64,000 nt of DNA from Verrucomicrobiaceae bacterium UBA1938 (GCA_002336895.1 DDFC01000022.1:214748-278747), one strand, 5' to 3'; positions 1-9,283 are shown, numbered from the stretch's first letter. Numbers and translations: made by a program. Notes: generated by a model from the letters alone, not told the origin.

Positions 1-1
1 G

Positions 2-1642
2 AATCAAAGCCTGGGCCGCGCCACGAATGGAAATTTTGTGCTCACCGGCATCGAGGCCACGCTCAGCGCTCCCACTTTGAAGCAGCCGGTGAAAATCACC
101 TTTGCCCGCGCCGAGGCCGACTACGCGCAAAAAGGCTACGATGTGAAGCTGCTGCTCGACAAAGATCCCAAGAACGGCTGGGCCATCGACGGCAACGACC
201 CGCAGAAGCGCGTGGAGCGCAATGCCATGTTCATCGTGGAGAAAGCCGTGCGCGTACCTGCCGGTGCCACGCTCACTGTGCGCCTGCTGCAGCAGTCCAG
301 ATTTGCCGGTCACAATGTCGGCCGCTTCCGTCTTTCTACCACCGATGCCGAGCCCACGCTCGCCAGCCTCGACGGCACCGGCGGCCCGCCTGCCGCCGTG
401 CTGGCCATCATGAAAACTCCCACCGAAAACCGCGCGCCGCAGCAGCGCAGCGAGCTGGAGAAATACTTCCGCGCCAGTGTGGACAGCCCCCTGCGAGATG
501 CCGACTACGCGCTTGCCGCCGCCAAGGCGGAGCTGGAGAAATACGAGCGCACCGTCCCCTCCGTGATGGTGATGAAGGAAGGCCCCGTGCGCGATGCCTT
601 TGTGCTGAAACGCGGCGAGTATGACAAGCCCGGCGACAAGGTCAGCATGACCACGCCCGCCGTGCTGCCGCCCATGCCGAAAAACGCGCCGCCAAACCGC
701 CTCGGCCTGGCGCAGTGGATTGTGTCCCCGGAGAATCCCCTTACCGCGCGGGTGTGGGTGAATCGTGCGTGGGAGAAATTTTTCGGCTACGGTTTGTGCA
801 AATCTTCGGAGAACCTCGGCACGCAGTCGGAGTATCCCGTGCATCCAGAGCTGCTCGACTGGCTGGCCACCGAGTTCATCCGCTGCGGCTGGGACATGAA
901 GGCCATGCAAAAGCTCATCGTCATGAGCGCCACCTATCGCCAGTCGTCCAAGCTCACTCCCGCACTGCTGGAGAAAGATCCTGAGAACCGCCTCCTCGCA
1001 CGCGGCCCGCGCTTCCGCCTTCCTGGTGAGGTCGTGCGCGATCAGGCGCTCGCCATCGCCGGACTGCTGGTGCCGAAAATCGGCGGCCCCAGTGTGAAGC
1101 CCTACATGCCCGAAGGCGTGTGGGATGAAACGAGCAAATACGGCGACCTGCGCGGCTACAAGGCGGACACCGGCGAGGGACTCTACCGCCGCAGCTTCTA
1201 CACCATCTGGAAGCGCACTGCCGCACCGCCCACCATGCTGCTCTTTGATGCGCCCACGCGCGAGATCTGCACCGTCAAACGCAGCCGCACCAACACCCCG
1301 CTGCAGGCGCTCTCCCTGCTCAATGAGATCACCTTTGTGGAGGCCGCGCGCGCCTTGGCCCAGCAGATGATGCAGCACGGCGGCACCACACCGGAGCAGC
1401 GCATCGCCTACGGCTACCAGCGCGCCACTGGGCGCAGCATCGAGCCCGCCGCGCTCAAGCAGCTCATAGGAGGTGTGCAGAAGCGCATCTCCGAATTCCA
1501 GGCCAAACCCGCCGAAGCCACCGCCCTCATCGCCCAGGGCACCACCAAGGCAGATGCCTCGCTCAATCCCGCCGAACTCGCCGCCTACACCACCACGGCC
1601 TCAGTGCTTCTCAACCTCGACCGTGTCATCACCCGCGACTGA
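2..1642 (+). CDS. DUF1553 (PSD1) domain protein, 5' end outside window
   Basis: This is the C-terminal part of a PSCyt1/DUF1549/DUF1553 family protein. The reading frame is open to the first base (translation begins NQSLGRATNGNFVLT), so the internal GTG at 38 is not the true start. The family motif LGRxxNGNFVLT at the beginning is followed by a linker and, from about nt 660, by DUF1553. DUF1553 shows NRLGLAQWIVSPENPLTARVWVNR, the arginine-rich RGPRFRLPGEVVRD segment and the SRTNTPLQALSLLNE block. These proteins are exported and usually carry an N-terminal c-type haem domain, which would lie upstream of the window. The biochemical role is not established. The usual DUF1501 partner follows at 2223, but here the pair is separated by a four-helix-bundle gene and repeats. 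Confidence 0.9.
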   Translation, partial: NQSLGRATNGNFVLTGIEATLSAPTLKQPVKITFARAEADYAQKGYDVKLLLDKDPKNGWAIDGNDPQKRVERNAMFIVEKAVRVPAGATLTVRLLQQSRFAGHNVGRFRLSTTDAEPTLASLDGTGGPPAAVLAIMKTPTENRAPQQRSELEKYFRASVDSPLRDADYALAAAKAELEKYERTVPSVMVMKEGPVRDAFVLKRGEYDKPGDKVSMTTPAVLPPMPKNAPPNRLGLAQWIVSPENPLTARVWVNRAWEKFFGYGLCKSSENLGTQSEYPVHPELLDWLATEFIRCGWDMKAMQKLIVMSATYRQSSKLTPALLEKDPENRLLARGPRFRLPGEVVRDQALAIAGLLVPKIGGPSVKPYMPEGVWDETSKYGDLRGYKADTGEGLYRRSFYTIWKRTAAPPTMLLFDAPTREICTVKRSRTNTPLQALSLLNEITFVEAARALAQQMMQHGGTTPEQRIAYGYQRATGRSIEPAALKQLIGGVQKRISEFQAKPAEATALIAQGTTKADASLNPAELAAYTTTASVLLNLDRVITRD

Positions 1643-1644
1643 GA

Positions 1645-1683
1645 AACAATGAACATTGAACACTCAACATTGAACATTGAATG
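1645..1683. repeat. Left terminal inverted repeat flanking the four-helix-bundle gene
   Basis: An array built from the 12-mer TTGAACATTGAA and variants lies between the DUF1553 stop and the ATG at 1681. Its reverse complement matches 2196-2234 at 36 of 39 positions by eye, so the four-helix-bundle gene is bracketed by an inverted pair. Confidence 0.75.
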
Positions 1684-2097
1684 ACCAGACCGGAGAGAGC
1701 CATAAATGGAAATGGGCGTGAAAAACCCAGGTATGATTTGGAAGAGCGGCTGCTTGATTATGCGGCGTCGATCATCCTGTTCACCGAGAGCATGCTCAAG
1801 ACGGAAGCCGCACGGCACATTGCCGGTCAATTGCTGCGTTCAGGCACAGCCCCGCTTGGACATCAAGGCGAGGCAGTGTCAGCGGAATCCCCCAAGGACT
1901 TCATTCACAAAATGAAAGTCGGCCTCAAAGAACTCCGCGAATCCCTCCGCTGGCTCAAGCTTTCTGTCCGCGTCCCCCTCATCAAACACACAGACACCGC
2001 CCTCCCGATCATCGACGAAACCGAACAGCTCATCCGCATCTTCGTCGCCAGCATCCGAACAGCCAAATCCAACTCGGTTCGGGCCAGCAATTCCTGA
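1681..2097 (+). CDS. Four helix bundle protein (TIGR02436 / S23-like)
   Basis: A 138-residue, largely helical protein of the four-helix-bundle family first known from open reading frames in 23S rRNA intervening sequences. Visible family traits are [15 protein letters not shown] near the N-terminus, the [13 protein letters not shown] segment after helix 2, [21 protein letters not shown] in helix 3 and a C-terminal [12 protein letters not shown] helix. No catalytic residues are expected; the family is thought to act in binding nucleic acids or partner proteins, but its role outside rRNA is unknown. The ATG at 1681 lies at the inner edge of a repeat array. The gene interrupts what is normally an adjacent DUF1553-DUF1501 pair and looks like an inserted cassette. 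Confidence 0.85.
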   Translation: MTRPERAINGNGREKPRYDLEERLLDYAASIILFTESMLKTEAARHIAGQLLRSGTAPLGHQGEAVSAESPKDFIHKMKVGLKELRESLRWLKLSVRVPLIKHTDTALPIIDETEQLIRIFVASIRTAKSNSVRASNS

Positions 2098-2123
2098 TTC
2101 TTTACGAGCTCCTTTCCATCTCC

Positions 2124-2159
2124 ACTCAACGTTCGATGTTGAACGTTCATGGTTCAATG
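2124..2159. repeat. Degenerate copy of the TTGAAC-type repeat
   Basis: A short array of CAACGTTCGATGTTGAACG type lies 27 bp after the four-helix-bundle stop codon. It belongs to the same family as 1645-1683 and 2196-2234 but is more diverged. It falls in the 125-bp gap before the DUF1501 start and encodes nothing recognisable. Confidence 0.6.
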
Positions 2160-2195
2160 CTTTCACCATTTCCTCCAATGTCCCCGCGCAACGCC

Positions 2196-2234
2196 CATTC
2201 AATGTTCAATGTTGAACGTTCAATGTTCAATGTT
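2196..2234. repeat. Right terminal inverted repeat, overlapping the DUF1501 start
   Basis: A tandem TTCAATG array, inverted relative to 1645-1683 (36/39 matches). It carries several ATGs in the DUF1501 frame (2202, 2223), so the beginning of that gene is made of repeat sequence. Confidence 0.75.
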
Positions 2235-3653
2235 CAAGACCGGCTCAACCGCCGCATCTTTCTCAAGAACTCCTCCTCCGCCATCGGTGCAGCGGCTCTC
2301 GGTTCTCTGCTGCACGATGAAGCCCGCGCTGCATCGCCTGCGCGCTTCTTCCCCAACTTTGCGCCGAAGGCCAAGCGCATCATCTACCTTTTCCAGTCTG
2401 GCGCGCCGTCACAGCTGGATCTCTTTGATCCCAAGCCGCAGATGGAAAAGCACCGTGCCGAGGATCTGCCCGCCAGCATCCGCCAGGGCCAGCGCCTCAC
2501 CACCATGACCTCGGGGCAGAAGGCCTTCCCTGTCGCGCCTTCCATCTTCAAATTTGCGCAGCATGGCCAGGGCGGCATCTGGCTGAGCGAACTGTGGCCG
2601 CATCTCTCCACCGTGGCGGACGAGATGTGCGTCATCCGCTCCATGTTCACGGAGGCCATCAATCACGATCCCGCCATCACCTTCTGCCAGACGGGCTCTC
2701 AGCTCGCAGGTCGCCCCAGCATCGGCGCGTGGCTCAGCTACGGCCTCGGCAGCGCCAATCACGACCTGCCCGCCTATGTCGTCATGACCTCCTTCGGCAC
2801 CGGCCGCCGCGATGACCAGCCGCTCTACGACCGCCTCTGGGGCAGCGGCTTCCTGCCCACGCAGCATCAGGGCGTGCGCTTCCGCAATTCAGGCGACCCC
2901 GTTCTCTATCTCTCCAATCCCGCCGGCGTGGACCGCCCCATGCGCCGCCAGATGCTCGATGAACTGGCCGCTCTGAATCAGCGCGACTTCGAATCCTTTG
3001 GCGATCCCGAAACCGCCGCGCGCATCTCGCAGTATGAAATGGCATTTCGTATGCAGATGAGCGTGCCTGATCTGGTGGACACCTCCAAGGAACCCCAGCA
3101 CGTGCTCGACAGCTACGGCCCCGATGTCAAAAAGCCCGGCACCTATGCCGCGAACTGCCTCCTCGCGCGTCGTCTGGCCGAGCGCGATGTGCGCTGCATC
3201 CAGCTCTTCCACATGGGCTGGGATCACCACGGCGGCCTGCCCAATGCCATCCGCGGCCAGTGCCGCGACACCGACCAGCCCACCACCGCACTCATCAAAG
3301 ACCTGAAACAGCGCGGCCTGCTGGACGACACCCTCATCGTCTGGGGCGGCGAATTTGGCCGCACCATCTACTCCCAGGGCACCCTCACCGCTACGAACTA
3401 CGGTCGCGACCACCACCCCCGCTGCTACTCCCTCTTCATGGCCGGAGCTGGAGTCAAAAAAGGCACCACCTACGGCGAAACGGATGACTACAGCTACAAC
3501 ATCGTCCGCGATCCCGTCCACGTGCACGACCTCAATGCCACCCTCATGCACCTCCTCGGCATCAATCACGAGCGCCTCAACTACAAGTTCCAGGGCCTCG
3601 ACATGCGGCTGACGGGCATCGCGGGCAATGTGGTGAAGGGGGTGCTGGCTTAG
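2223..3653 (+). CDS. DUF1501 domain protein with Tat signal (first copy)
   Basis: A DUF1501 protein, alkaline-phosphatase/sulfatase-like fold, exported by the Tat route. From the ATG at 2223 it is 476 residues; ATG 2202 is an equally readable start. A twin-arginine signal (RRIFLKN followed by a hydrophobic stretch [12 protein letters not shown]) is followed by [22 protein letters not shown], the family opening block. Later blocks are [22 protein letters not shown] and [10 protein letters not shown], which carry the conserved Asp/His residues. It is a close paralogue of 7862-9283. It forms a pair with the upstream DUF1553 gene. The substrate is unknown. Because repeat DNA supplies the first codons, the exact start is uncertain. 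Confidence 0.9.
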   Translation: MFNVQDRLNRRIFLKNSSSAIGAAALGSLLHDEARAASPARFFPNFAPKAKRIIYLFQSGAPSQLDLFDPKPQMEKHRAEDLPASIRQGQRLTTMTSGQKAFPVAPSIFKFAQHGQGGIWLSELWPHLSTVADEMCVIRSMFTEAINHDPAITFCQTGSQLAGRPSIGAWLSYGLGSANHDLPAYVVMTSFGTGRRDDQPLYDRLWGSGFLPTQHQGVRFRNSGDPVLYLSNPAGVDRPMRRQMLDELAALNQRDFESFGDPETAARISQYEMAFRMQMSVPDLVDTSKEPQHVLDSYGPDVKKPGTYAANCLLARRLAERDVRCIQLFHMGWDHHGGLPNAIRGQCRDTDQPTTALIKDLKQRGLLDDTLIVWGGEFGRTIYSQGTLTATNYGRDHHPRCYSLFMAGAGVKKGTTYGETDDYSYNIVRDPVHVHDLNATLMHLLGINHERLNYKFQGLDMRLTGIAGNVVKGVLA

Positions 3654-3682
3654 CCATCCCAAATCATCCGCCGCAGGCTGCA

Positions 3683-3744
3683 GTAGCACCGGCAATCCTG
3701 CCCGTGGCGAGCGCGTTCTTTGCGGACAGGATTGCCCGCGCTAC
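3683..3744. repeat. REP-like palindromic element (family with 5929-5990)
   Basis: Two 22-bp arms (3683-3704 and 3723-3744) are inverted with 19/22 matches around an 18-nt loop. It lies between the convergent DUF1501 and AraC genes, and its right arm supplies the AraC stop codon (TAG read on the minus strand). Core GGCAATCCTG and loop GCGCG-type sequence resemble the second copy. Confidence 0.7.
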
Positions 3745-4586
3745 CCATCCTTCCTCTCCCGCTGCCTTGCCCGAAACTCCCCCGGCCCGCACCCGACCTG
3801 CCGTGCAAACATGCGGCTGAAGTAGTGCCGGTTGGGGAAGCCGAACTCCACGGCGATTTGATCAATCGTCTTGTCCGTCAGCGCCAGCGCCTCGCCTGCC
3901 AGCCGCAGGCGAGTGCTCAGCACATACGCCGCAGGTGTCTGCCCCAGGTGCTCGCGAAAGGCGCGGATAAAGCGCTCCACGCTCATGCCTGCGCGCTCTG
4001 CTAAAAACGGATTCGTCAGCCGGCTGTGCGGCGCACGTGCGATGAAGGCCAGCACCTCCGCGATCCTCTCCGGCAATGCCGGTGGTGCGTCGGTCTCCAG
4101 CGTGGCAAAGACGGTGTGCAGCAGCGCCGCACTGAGATGATGCAGGCGGTGATCCCTTAGCTCCGTCTGCGGCTGCCGATGCGTAGCCACGAGTTGCCTG
4201 AGCATCGGCCGTAGCGCGTCATCCACCGCGATGACGATCGGCTCCGGCACCATCTTCACGCCAGGCCGCGCTGTGGTGAAGTGCAGCCAGAAGTGGCTGC
4301 ACTTCACCGGCCCGCAGCAGTCAAAGACCGTGTCCGCCGGAATGAGCACCGCGCACTGCGGCCCCAGCGGGATCTTACGCCCTTGAAAGAGCAGATGACA
4401 CCCCGGCTTAGGATTGTGGTAAAAGCGCCAGAAAGGCGAGTCCACGCCCTGGTGGTTCCAGTTCTCCAGCGCTGGCTGGTAGCCGCTCTCATGGATCAGA
4501 AACGGCGTCCACCCCGACTGCGCCACACGCGCCAGATCCACGCCCCACGGCGTGGTGTAGTTCATGTATTTGCGGCGTGCTGGCAT
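3741..4586 (-). CDS. AraC-family transcriptional regulator
   Basis: A 281-residue one-component regulator. The N-terminal half (about 1-160) looks like an AraC-type cupin ligand-binding domain (for example PKPGCHLLFQGRKIPLGP). The C-terminal about 95 residues form the double helix-turn-helix: SRLTNPFLAERAGMSVERF for the first and DKTIDQIAVEFGFPNRHYF followed by SRMFARQVGCGPGEFR for the second. It is divergent from the PSCyt1 gene at 4765 (178-bp shared upstream region) and convergent with the first DUF1501 gene. The simplest inference is that it controls the neighbouring PSCyt1/DUF1501 genes in response to a sugar-like ligand. The inducer is unknown. Confidence 0.9.
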   Translation of the reverse strand: MPARRKYMNYTTPWGVDLARVAQSGWTPFLIHESGYQPALENWNHQGVDSPFWRFYHNPKPGCHLLFQGRKIPLGPQCAVLIPADTVFDCCGPVKCSHFWLHFTTARPGVKMVPEPIVIAVDDALRPMLRQLVATHRQPQTELRDHRLHHLSAALLHTVFATLETDAPPALPERIAEVLAFIARAPHSRLTNPFLAERAGMSVERFIRAFREHLGQTPAAYVLSTRLRLAGEALALTDKTIDQIAVEFGFPNRHYFSRMFARQVGCGPGEFRARQRERKDG

Positions 4587-4764
4587 GCGAGGTCGGAATG
4601 GAATCAGATACGCTACATCAGTCTCACTTCACCCAGTTTCTGCCATTTCAGCCGCAGAATAAGACATAAATCATCCATAAAGAGGCACAGCCCTGCGGCG
4701 TTAGTTTAGCAGCTCTCTCTGCATCTCCCTGTCTGATTGTCTGATAGTCCCCTTGTCTTTCCCC

Positions 4765-7700
4765 ATGCATCCCCGGCTTACCATCCTCGTCCTCACCTTC
4801 CCCGCCCTGCTCTCCGCAGCCGCGCCCGCCAAGAAGGTGAAGTTCAACCGCGATGTGCGGCCCATCCTCTCGGACAAATGCTTCTTCTGCCACGGCCCCG
4901 ACCCCAAGAAGCGCGAGGCCGATCTCCGCCTGGATGAGCGGGAAGCCGCCGTGCAGGCCAAGGCCTTCATCCCCGGCAAGGCAGACATGAGCGAGATCAT
5001 CCAGCGCATCCTCACCACCGATGCCGATGACCACATGCCGCCCGCCAAGTCCAAGCTCGGCGATCTCACCGCCGAGGAGACCGCCATCTTGAAACAATGG
5101 ATCAATGAAGGCGCGGAATACGAGGCCCACTGGTCCTTCATCCCGCTCAAGCCAGACGCCTCCAATCAACGCAGCATCGACGACATCGTCAGCACCGAAC
5201 TCGCCGAACAAAACCTCAAACTCCAGCCCGAAGCCGCCCCTGAAACCCTCATCCGCCGCCTCACCTTCGACCTCACCGGCCTGCCACCCACCCCCGAAGA
5301 AATCAGCGCCTTCGTCACCGCCCATCAGTTCGATTCAGCATCCAGCATCAAGAATCTAGTCACTCGCCTCCTCGCCTCCCCGCACTATGGCGAGCGCATG
5401 GCTGTGGACTGGCTGGATGTGGCACGCTACGCCGACAGCTACGGCTTCCAGGTGGACCGCGAGCGCGAGGTCTGGCCCTGGCGCGACTGGGTGGTGAAGT
5501 CCTACAACCAGAACCTGCCCTTCGACAAGTTCATCACCTGGCAGCTCGCGGGCGATCTCCTGCCCAATCCCACCGATGAGCAGATCATGGCCACCGCCTT
5601 CAACCGCCTGCACCAGCAGGAAAGCGAAGGCGGCAGCGTCGAGGAAGAGTACCGCGTGGAATACGTGGCCGACCGCGTGCAGACCGTCGCCACCACCTTC
5701 CTCGGCCTCACCTTCGAGTGCTCGCGCTGCCATGATCACAAGTATGACCCCGTCACGCAGAAGGACTACTACGGACTCTTCTCCATGCTGCAAAACATCG
5801 ACGAAGCAGGCCTCTATTCCTTCTTCACCCCATCTCCGCCCACACCTGCAATGATGATGATGGACGCGCCCACCAAAGAGAAGCTGGCCGCCCTAAACGC
5901 CAAAGTCATCACCCTCGAAAAGCAACTAAGTGATGCGGGCACTCCTGCCCGCAATGCGCTCCAAATGCAGGCAGGAGTGCCCGCATCACTGGACGGCCAG
6001 ATCGCGCACTTCACGTTTGATGAGGTTAAGGGCAACAAGCTCGCCGACTCACTCCATCCAGCCCCGCCCCCTGCACCTCCGCAGCCAAAGCCTGTGGCTG
6101 ATGCGAAGGACAAAACACCCGCCCAGAAAAAGAAAGACGCCAAAGCCCCGCCTCCCGGCCCCGAAGCCATCCTCAAGGGCGAAAACAAACTCGTCACCGG
6201 CAAGATCGGCAACGCCATCCAGTTCACCGGCGACGACGCCGTGGACACACCGCTCGGAAACTTCCAGCGTCATGATCCCTTCAGCATCTCACTCTGGCTT
6301 CAGACACCCGATGAAAAACAGCGCGCAGTCGTCCTGCACCGCTCTCAGGCATGGACAGACGCCGCCAGCCGCGGCTATGAGCTGCTCATTGAGGAGGGCC
6401 GCATCAAGTGGTCGCTCATTCACTTCTGGCCCGGCAATGCCATCTCCATCCGCACCCAGGCCAAGGTGCCGCTCAAGGAATGGACCCATGTCATCGTCAC
6501 CAATGACGGCAGCAGCCGTGCCTCCGGCCTCAAGATCTACATCAATGGCAAACTGGCGCAGGTGGACGTCATCAAAGACCACCTCACCAAGAACATTACC
6601 GGCGGCGGCCATGACCACATCAGCCTCGGCGAGCGCATGCGCGACCGTGGTTTCAAAGACGGCCTCGTGGACGATCTGCGCATCTTCGACCGCGACCTCT
6701 CGCTGCCCTTTGATGCCAAACTGCAACCGCTGCTCGCCGAACTCAAAGCCGCACGCGCCGAGGTCACCGCCTTTGCCGATGCACAGAAGGAGATCATGGT
6801 CATGCAAGAGCTGCCGCAGCCCAAGAAGGCCTACATCCTCACGCGAGGCGAGTATGACAAACGCGCCGAGGAAGTCGGCCCCGCCACTCCCACTTTCCTG
6901 CCGCCGATGCCCGCCAAGGCACCGAAGAACCGCCTCGGCTACGCACAGTGGCTCACCGCGCCAAATCATCCGCTGACTGCACGCGTGACTGTGAACCGCA
7001 TCTGGCTCAGCCTCTTTGGCCGCGGCCTCGTCAAGACCACCGAAGACTTCGGCAGCCAGGGCGAGCGGCCTTTGTATCCCGAGCTTCTCGACCACCTTGC
7101 GCTCAAGTTCATTCAGAGTGGCTGGAATGTGAAGGCGCTGATTCAGGAGATCGTGACCAGCAAAGTATATCTCCAGCAGAGCATCGCCGATGCGAAAACG
7201 ATGGCCGACGATCCCGAGAACCAATGGCTCGCACGCGGCCCGCACTTCCGCCTGCCCGCCGAGATGATCCGCGACAACGCCCTCGCCGCCTCCGGCCTGC
7301 TCAAGCTCACCATGGGCGGCGCACCCGTCTATCCTTATGAAATGACCGAGGCCTTCAAGCCCATGGGCCCCAGCGCAGGAGATGCTGTGTATCGCCGCAG
7401 CCTCTACACCAACTGGCGCCGCACCAGCCCGCCCCCCGCCATGGTCGCCTTCGATGCCCCACGCCGCGCCGTCTGCATCTCCAAACGCGAACGCACCGAC
7501 TCCCCGCTGCAAGCCCTCATCCTCCTCAACGGTGTGCAATACGTCGAAGCCGCCCGCGTCCTTGGCGAAAAGCTGCATCAAGAAACCAAAGGCGACCTCC
7601 CCCAGATGATCGAGCAAGGTTTCCTCCGCTGCCTCAGCCGCAAACCCGACCCCAAAGAAATCCAGATCTGCACCCAGCTCTACAACGAACAGCTCACCCA

Positions 7701-7848
7701 CTTCAAAGCCCACCCCAAAGAAGCCGAAGAACTCCTCAAAACCGGCAACGCCAAACACAACACCTCCATCCCCCTCCCCCAATCCGCCGCCGCAGCCGTG
7801 CTGGCCCAGGCCCTCCTGAACCACGACGCCTGCGTGGTTAAACGTTAA
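4765..7848 (+). CDS. PSCyt1-DUF1549-LamG-DUF1553 exported cytochrome protein
   Basis: A 1027-residue secreted protein. ATG 4765 is preferred over the upstream TTG 4753 because it gives a clean signal peptide ending ALLSAAAPA. Domains in order: planctomycete cytochrome C (PSCyt1) with one haem site C39-F-F-C-H43 and a DHMPP segment that may give the axial Met; DUF1549 (about 130-340); a LamG/concanavalin-like domain (about 410-620, QIAHFTFDEVKGN to DGLVDDLRIFDR); and DUF1553 (about 650-1000). The role is probably periplasmic or extracellular redox-linked polymer metabolism, but no activity is proven for the family. A 62-bp perfect palindrome at 5929-5990 is translated in frame between DUF1549 and LamG. 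The DUF1501 partner starts 13 bp downstream. Confidence 0.93.
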   Translation: MHPRLTILVLTFPALLSAAAPAKKVKFNRDVRPILSDKCFFCHGPDPKKREADLRLDEREAAVQAKAFIPGKADMSEIIQRILTTDADDHMPPAKSKLGDLTAEETAILKQWINEGAEYEAHWSFIPLKPDASNQRSIDDIVSTELAEQNLKLQPEAAPETLIRRLTFDLTGLPPTPEEISAFVTAHQFDSASSIKNLVTRLLASPHYGERMAVDWLDVARYADSYGFQVDREREVWPWRDWVVKSYNQNLPFDKFITWQLAGDLLPNPTDEQIMATAFNRLHQQESEGGSVEEEYRVEYVADRVQTVATTFLGLTFECSRCHDHKYDPVTQKDYYGLFSMLQNIDEAGLYSFFTPSPPTPAMMMMDAPTKEKLAALNAKVITLEKQLSDAGTPARNALQMQAGVPASLDGQIAHFTFDEVKGNKLADSLHPAPPPAPPQPKPVADAKDKTPAQKKKDAKAPPPGPEAILKGENKLVTGKIGNAIQFTGDDAVDTPLGNFQRHDPFSISLWLQTPDEKQRAVVLHRSQAWTDAASRGYELLIEEGRIKWSLIHFWPGNAISIRTQAKVPLKEWTHVIVTNDGSSRASGLKIYINGKLAQVDVIKDHLTKNITGGGHDHISLGERMRDRGFKDGLVDDLRIFDRDLSLPFDAKLQPLLAELKAARAEVTAFADAQKEIMVMQELPQPKKAYILTRGEYDKRAEEVGPATPTFLPPMPAKAPKNRLGYAQWLTAPNHPLTARVTVNRIWLSLFGRGLVKTTEDFGSQGERPLYPELLDHLALKFIQSGWNVKALIQEIVTSKVYLQQSIADAKTMADDPENQWLARGPHFRLPAEMIRDNALAASGLLKLTMGGAPVYPYEMTEAFKPMGPSAGDAVYRRSLYTNWRRTSPPPAMVAFDAPRRAVCISKRERTDSPLQALILLNGVQYVEAARVLGEKLHQETKGDLPQMIEQGFLRCLSRKPDPKEIQICTQLYNEQLTHFKAHPKEAEELLKTGNAKHNTSIPLPQSAAAAVLAQALLNHDACVVKR
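5929..5990. repeat. Palindromic element translated inside the PSCyt1 gene
   Basis: Two perfect 21-bp inverted arms (5929-5949 and 5970-5990) enclose a 20-nt loop. The arm core GCGGGCACTCCTGCCCGC-type sequence matches the intergenic element at 3683-3744, including part of the loop. It is read as about 21 residues of a linker and keeps the frame open. Confidence 0.85.
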
Positions 7849-7861
7849 CCAATTCAATCCG

Positions 7862-9283
7862 ATGAATGATTCATCCCTCATGTTTGACCGCCGCACCCTC
7901 CTCAATCGCTTTGGCATGGGCCTCGGCGGCATCGCTTTGAATGAGCTTCTTGCCCAGGGCTCGGAGCCTGCGGACCATGGTGTGCTCGGAGGCACGCACT
8001 TTGCGCCGAAGGCGAAGCGCATCATCTACCTCTTCATGTCCGGCGGTCCCTCGCATCTGGACCTCTTCGACTACAAGCCCCTCCTCAACAAACGCCACGG
8101 AGAGCAGCTTCCCGATTCTGTGCGCGGCACTCAGCGGCTCACGGGGATGTCTGGAAACCAGTCGTCCATTCCGATGGTGGGCTCTCCCTTCAAGTTCACC
8201 CAGCATGGGCAGGCAGGCGGCTGGTTCAGCGAGCTGCTGCCGCACACCGCCAGCATCGCGGACGACATCTGCGTCGCGCGCTCCATGTTCACCGAGTCCA
8301 TCAATCACGGCCCCGGCGTCACCTTCTTCCAGACCGGCACCCAGATCCCCGGACGTCCCAGCTTCGGCTCCTGGCTCAGTTACGGCCTCGGCGCAGAAAA
8401 TGCCAATCTGCCCTCCTTCACCGTGCTTATCACCAAGGGCAAAGGCGGCCAGCCACTGGGCTCACACCTCTGGGGCAGTGGCTTCCTGCCGACCAAGCAC
8501 CAAGGCGTACTCTTCCGCGCGGCGAAGGATCCGGTGCTGTATCTTGGCAATCCTGCGGGCGTGAGCGCCGACAGCCGCAGGCTGATGCTGGACCGGCTCA
8601 AGGAGTTGCACGAGCACCAGTTCGCCGGCACACCCGATGCCGAAATCCAGAACCGCATCGACCACTACGAGATGGCCTTCCGCATGCAGACCAGCATCCC
8701 GGAAGTGACCGACCTCAGCGACGAGCCGCAGCACATTCTCGACAGCTACGGCCCGGATGTGAAAACCCCCGGCACCTTTGCCGCGAACTGCCTGCAGGCG
8801 CGACGCCTCGCCGAGAAAGGCGTTCGCTTCATCCAGCTCTACCACCAAGACTGGGACCACCACGGCGGCCTGCCCGGTGCCCTGCCAAAACTCTGCAAAG
8901 AAACCGACCAGCCCGCCGCAGCTCTCATCAAGGACCTCAAGCAGCGCGGTCTGCTCGAAGACACCCTCGTCGTCTGGGGCGGCGAATTCGGCCGCACCGC
9001 CTACTGCCAAGGCAAGATCAGCACCAACTTCGGCCGCGACCACCACCCGCGCTGCTTCAGCGCCTGGTTTGCCGGTGGCGGCATCAAGGCAGGCTCCGTG
9101 TATGGCGAGACCGACGACTTTGGCTACAACACCGTCAAAGACGGCCTCCACATCCACGACTTCCACGCCACCCTCATGCACCTCCTCGGCATCGACCACG
9201 AGCGCCTGACGTACAAATTCCAAGGCCGCCGCTACCGCCTCACCGACATCCACGGAAAGGTGCAGAAAGGGCTGCTGGCTTAA
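7862..9283 (+). CDS. DUF1501 domain protein with Tat signal (second copy)
   Basis: A 473-residue Tat-exported DUF1501 protein. The ATG at 7862 gives a twin-arginine signal FDRRTLLNRFGMGLGGIALN. Family blocks are [54 protein letters not shown] and a C-terminal [20 protein letters not shown]. It is aligned along its whole length with the copy at 2223-3653, which suggests duplication of the pair. It lies 13 bp after the PSCyt1/DUF1553 gene and is very likely cotranscribed with it. A hydrolytic metalloenzyme role is suggested by the fold, but the substrate is unknown. Confidence 0.93.
   Translation: MNDSSLMFDRRTLLNRFGMGLGGIALNELLAQGSEPADHGVLGGTHFAPKAKRIIYLFMSGGPSHLDLFDYKPLLNKRHGEQLPDSVRGTQRLTGMSGNQSSIPMVGSPFKFTQHGQAGGWFSELLPHTASIADDICVARSMFTESINHGPGVTFFQTGTQIPGRPSFGSWLSYGLGAENANLPSFTVLITKGKGGQPLGSHLWGSGFLPTKHQGVLFRAAKDPVLYLGNPAGVSADSRRLMLDRLKELHEHQFAGTPDAEIQNRIDHYEMAFRMQTSIPEVTDLSDEPQHILDSYGPDVKTPGTFAANCLQARRLAEKGVRFIQLYHQDWDHHGGLPGALPKLCKETDQPAAALIKDLKQRGLLEDTLVVWGGEFGRTAYCQGKISTNFGRDHHPRCFSAWFAGGGIKAGSVYGETDDFGYNTVKDGLHIHDFHATLMHLLGIDHERLTYKFQGRRYRLTDIHGKVQKGLLA

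Noticed and set aside
6289..8025. Minus-strand open frame of 578 residues
   Set aside because: It lies opposite the PSCyt1/DUF1553 gene and reflects the high-GC codon bias of that gene; no family motifs.
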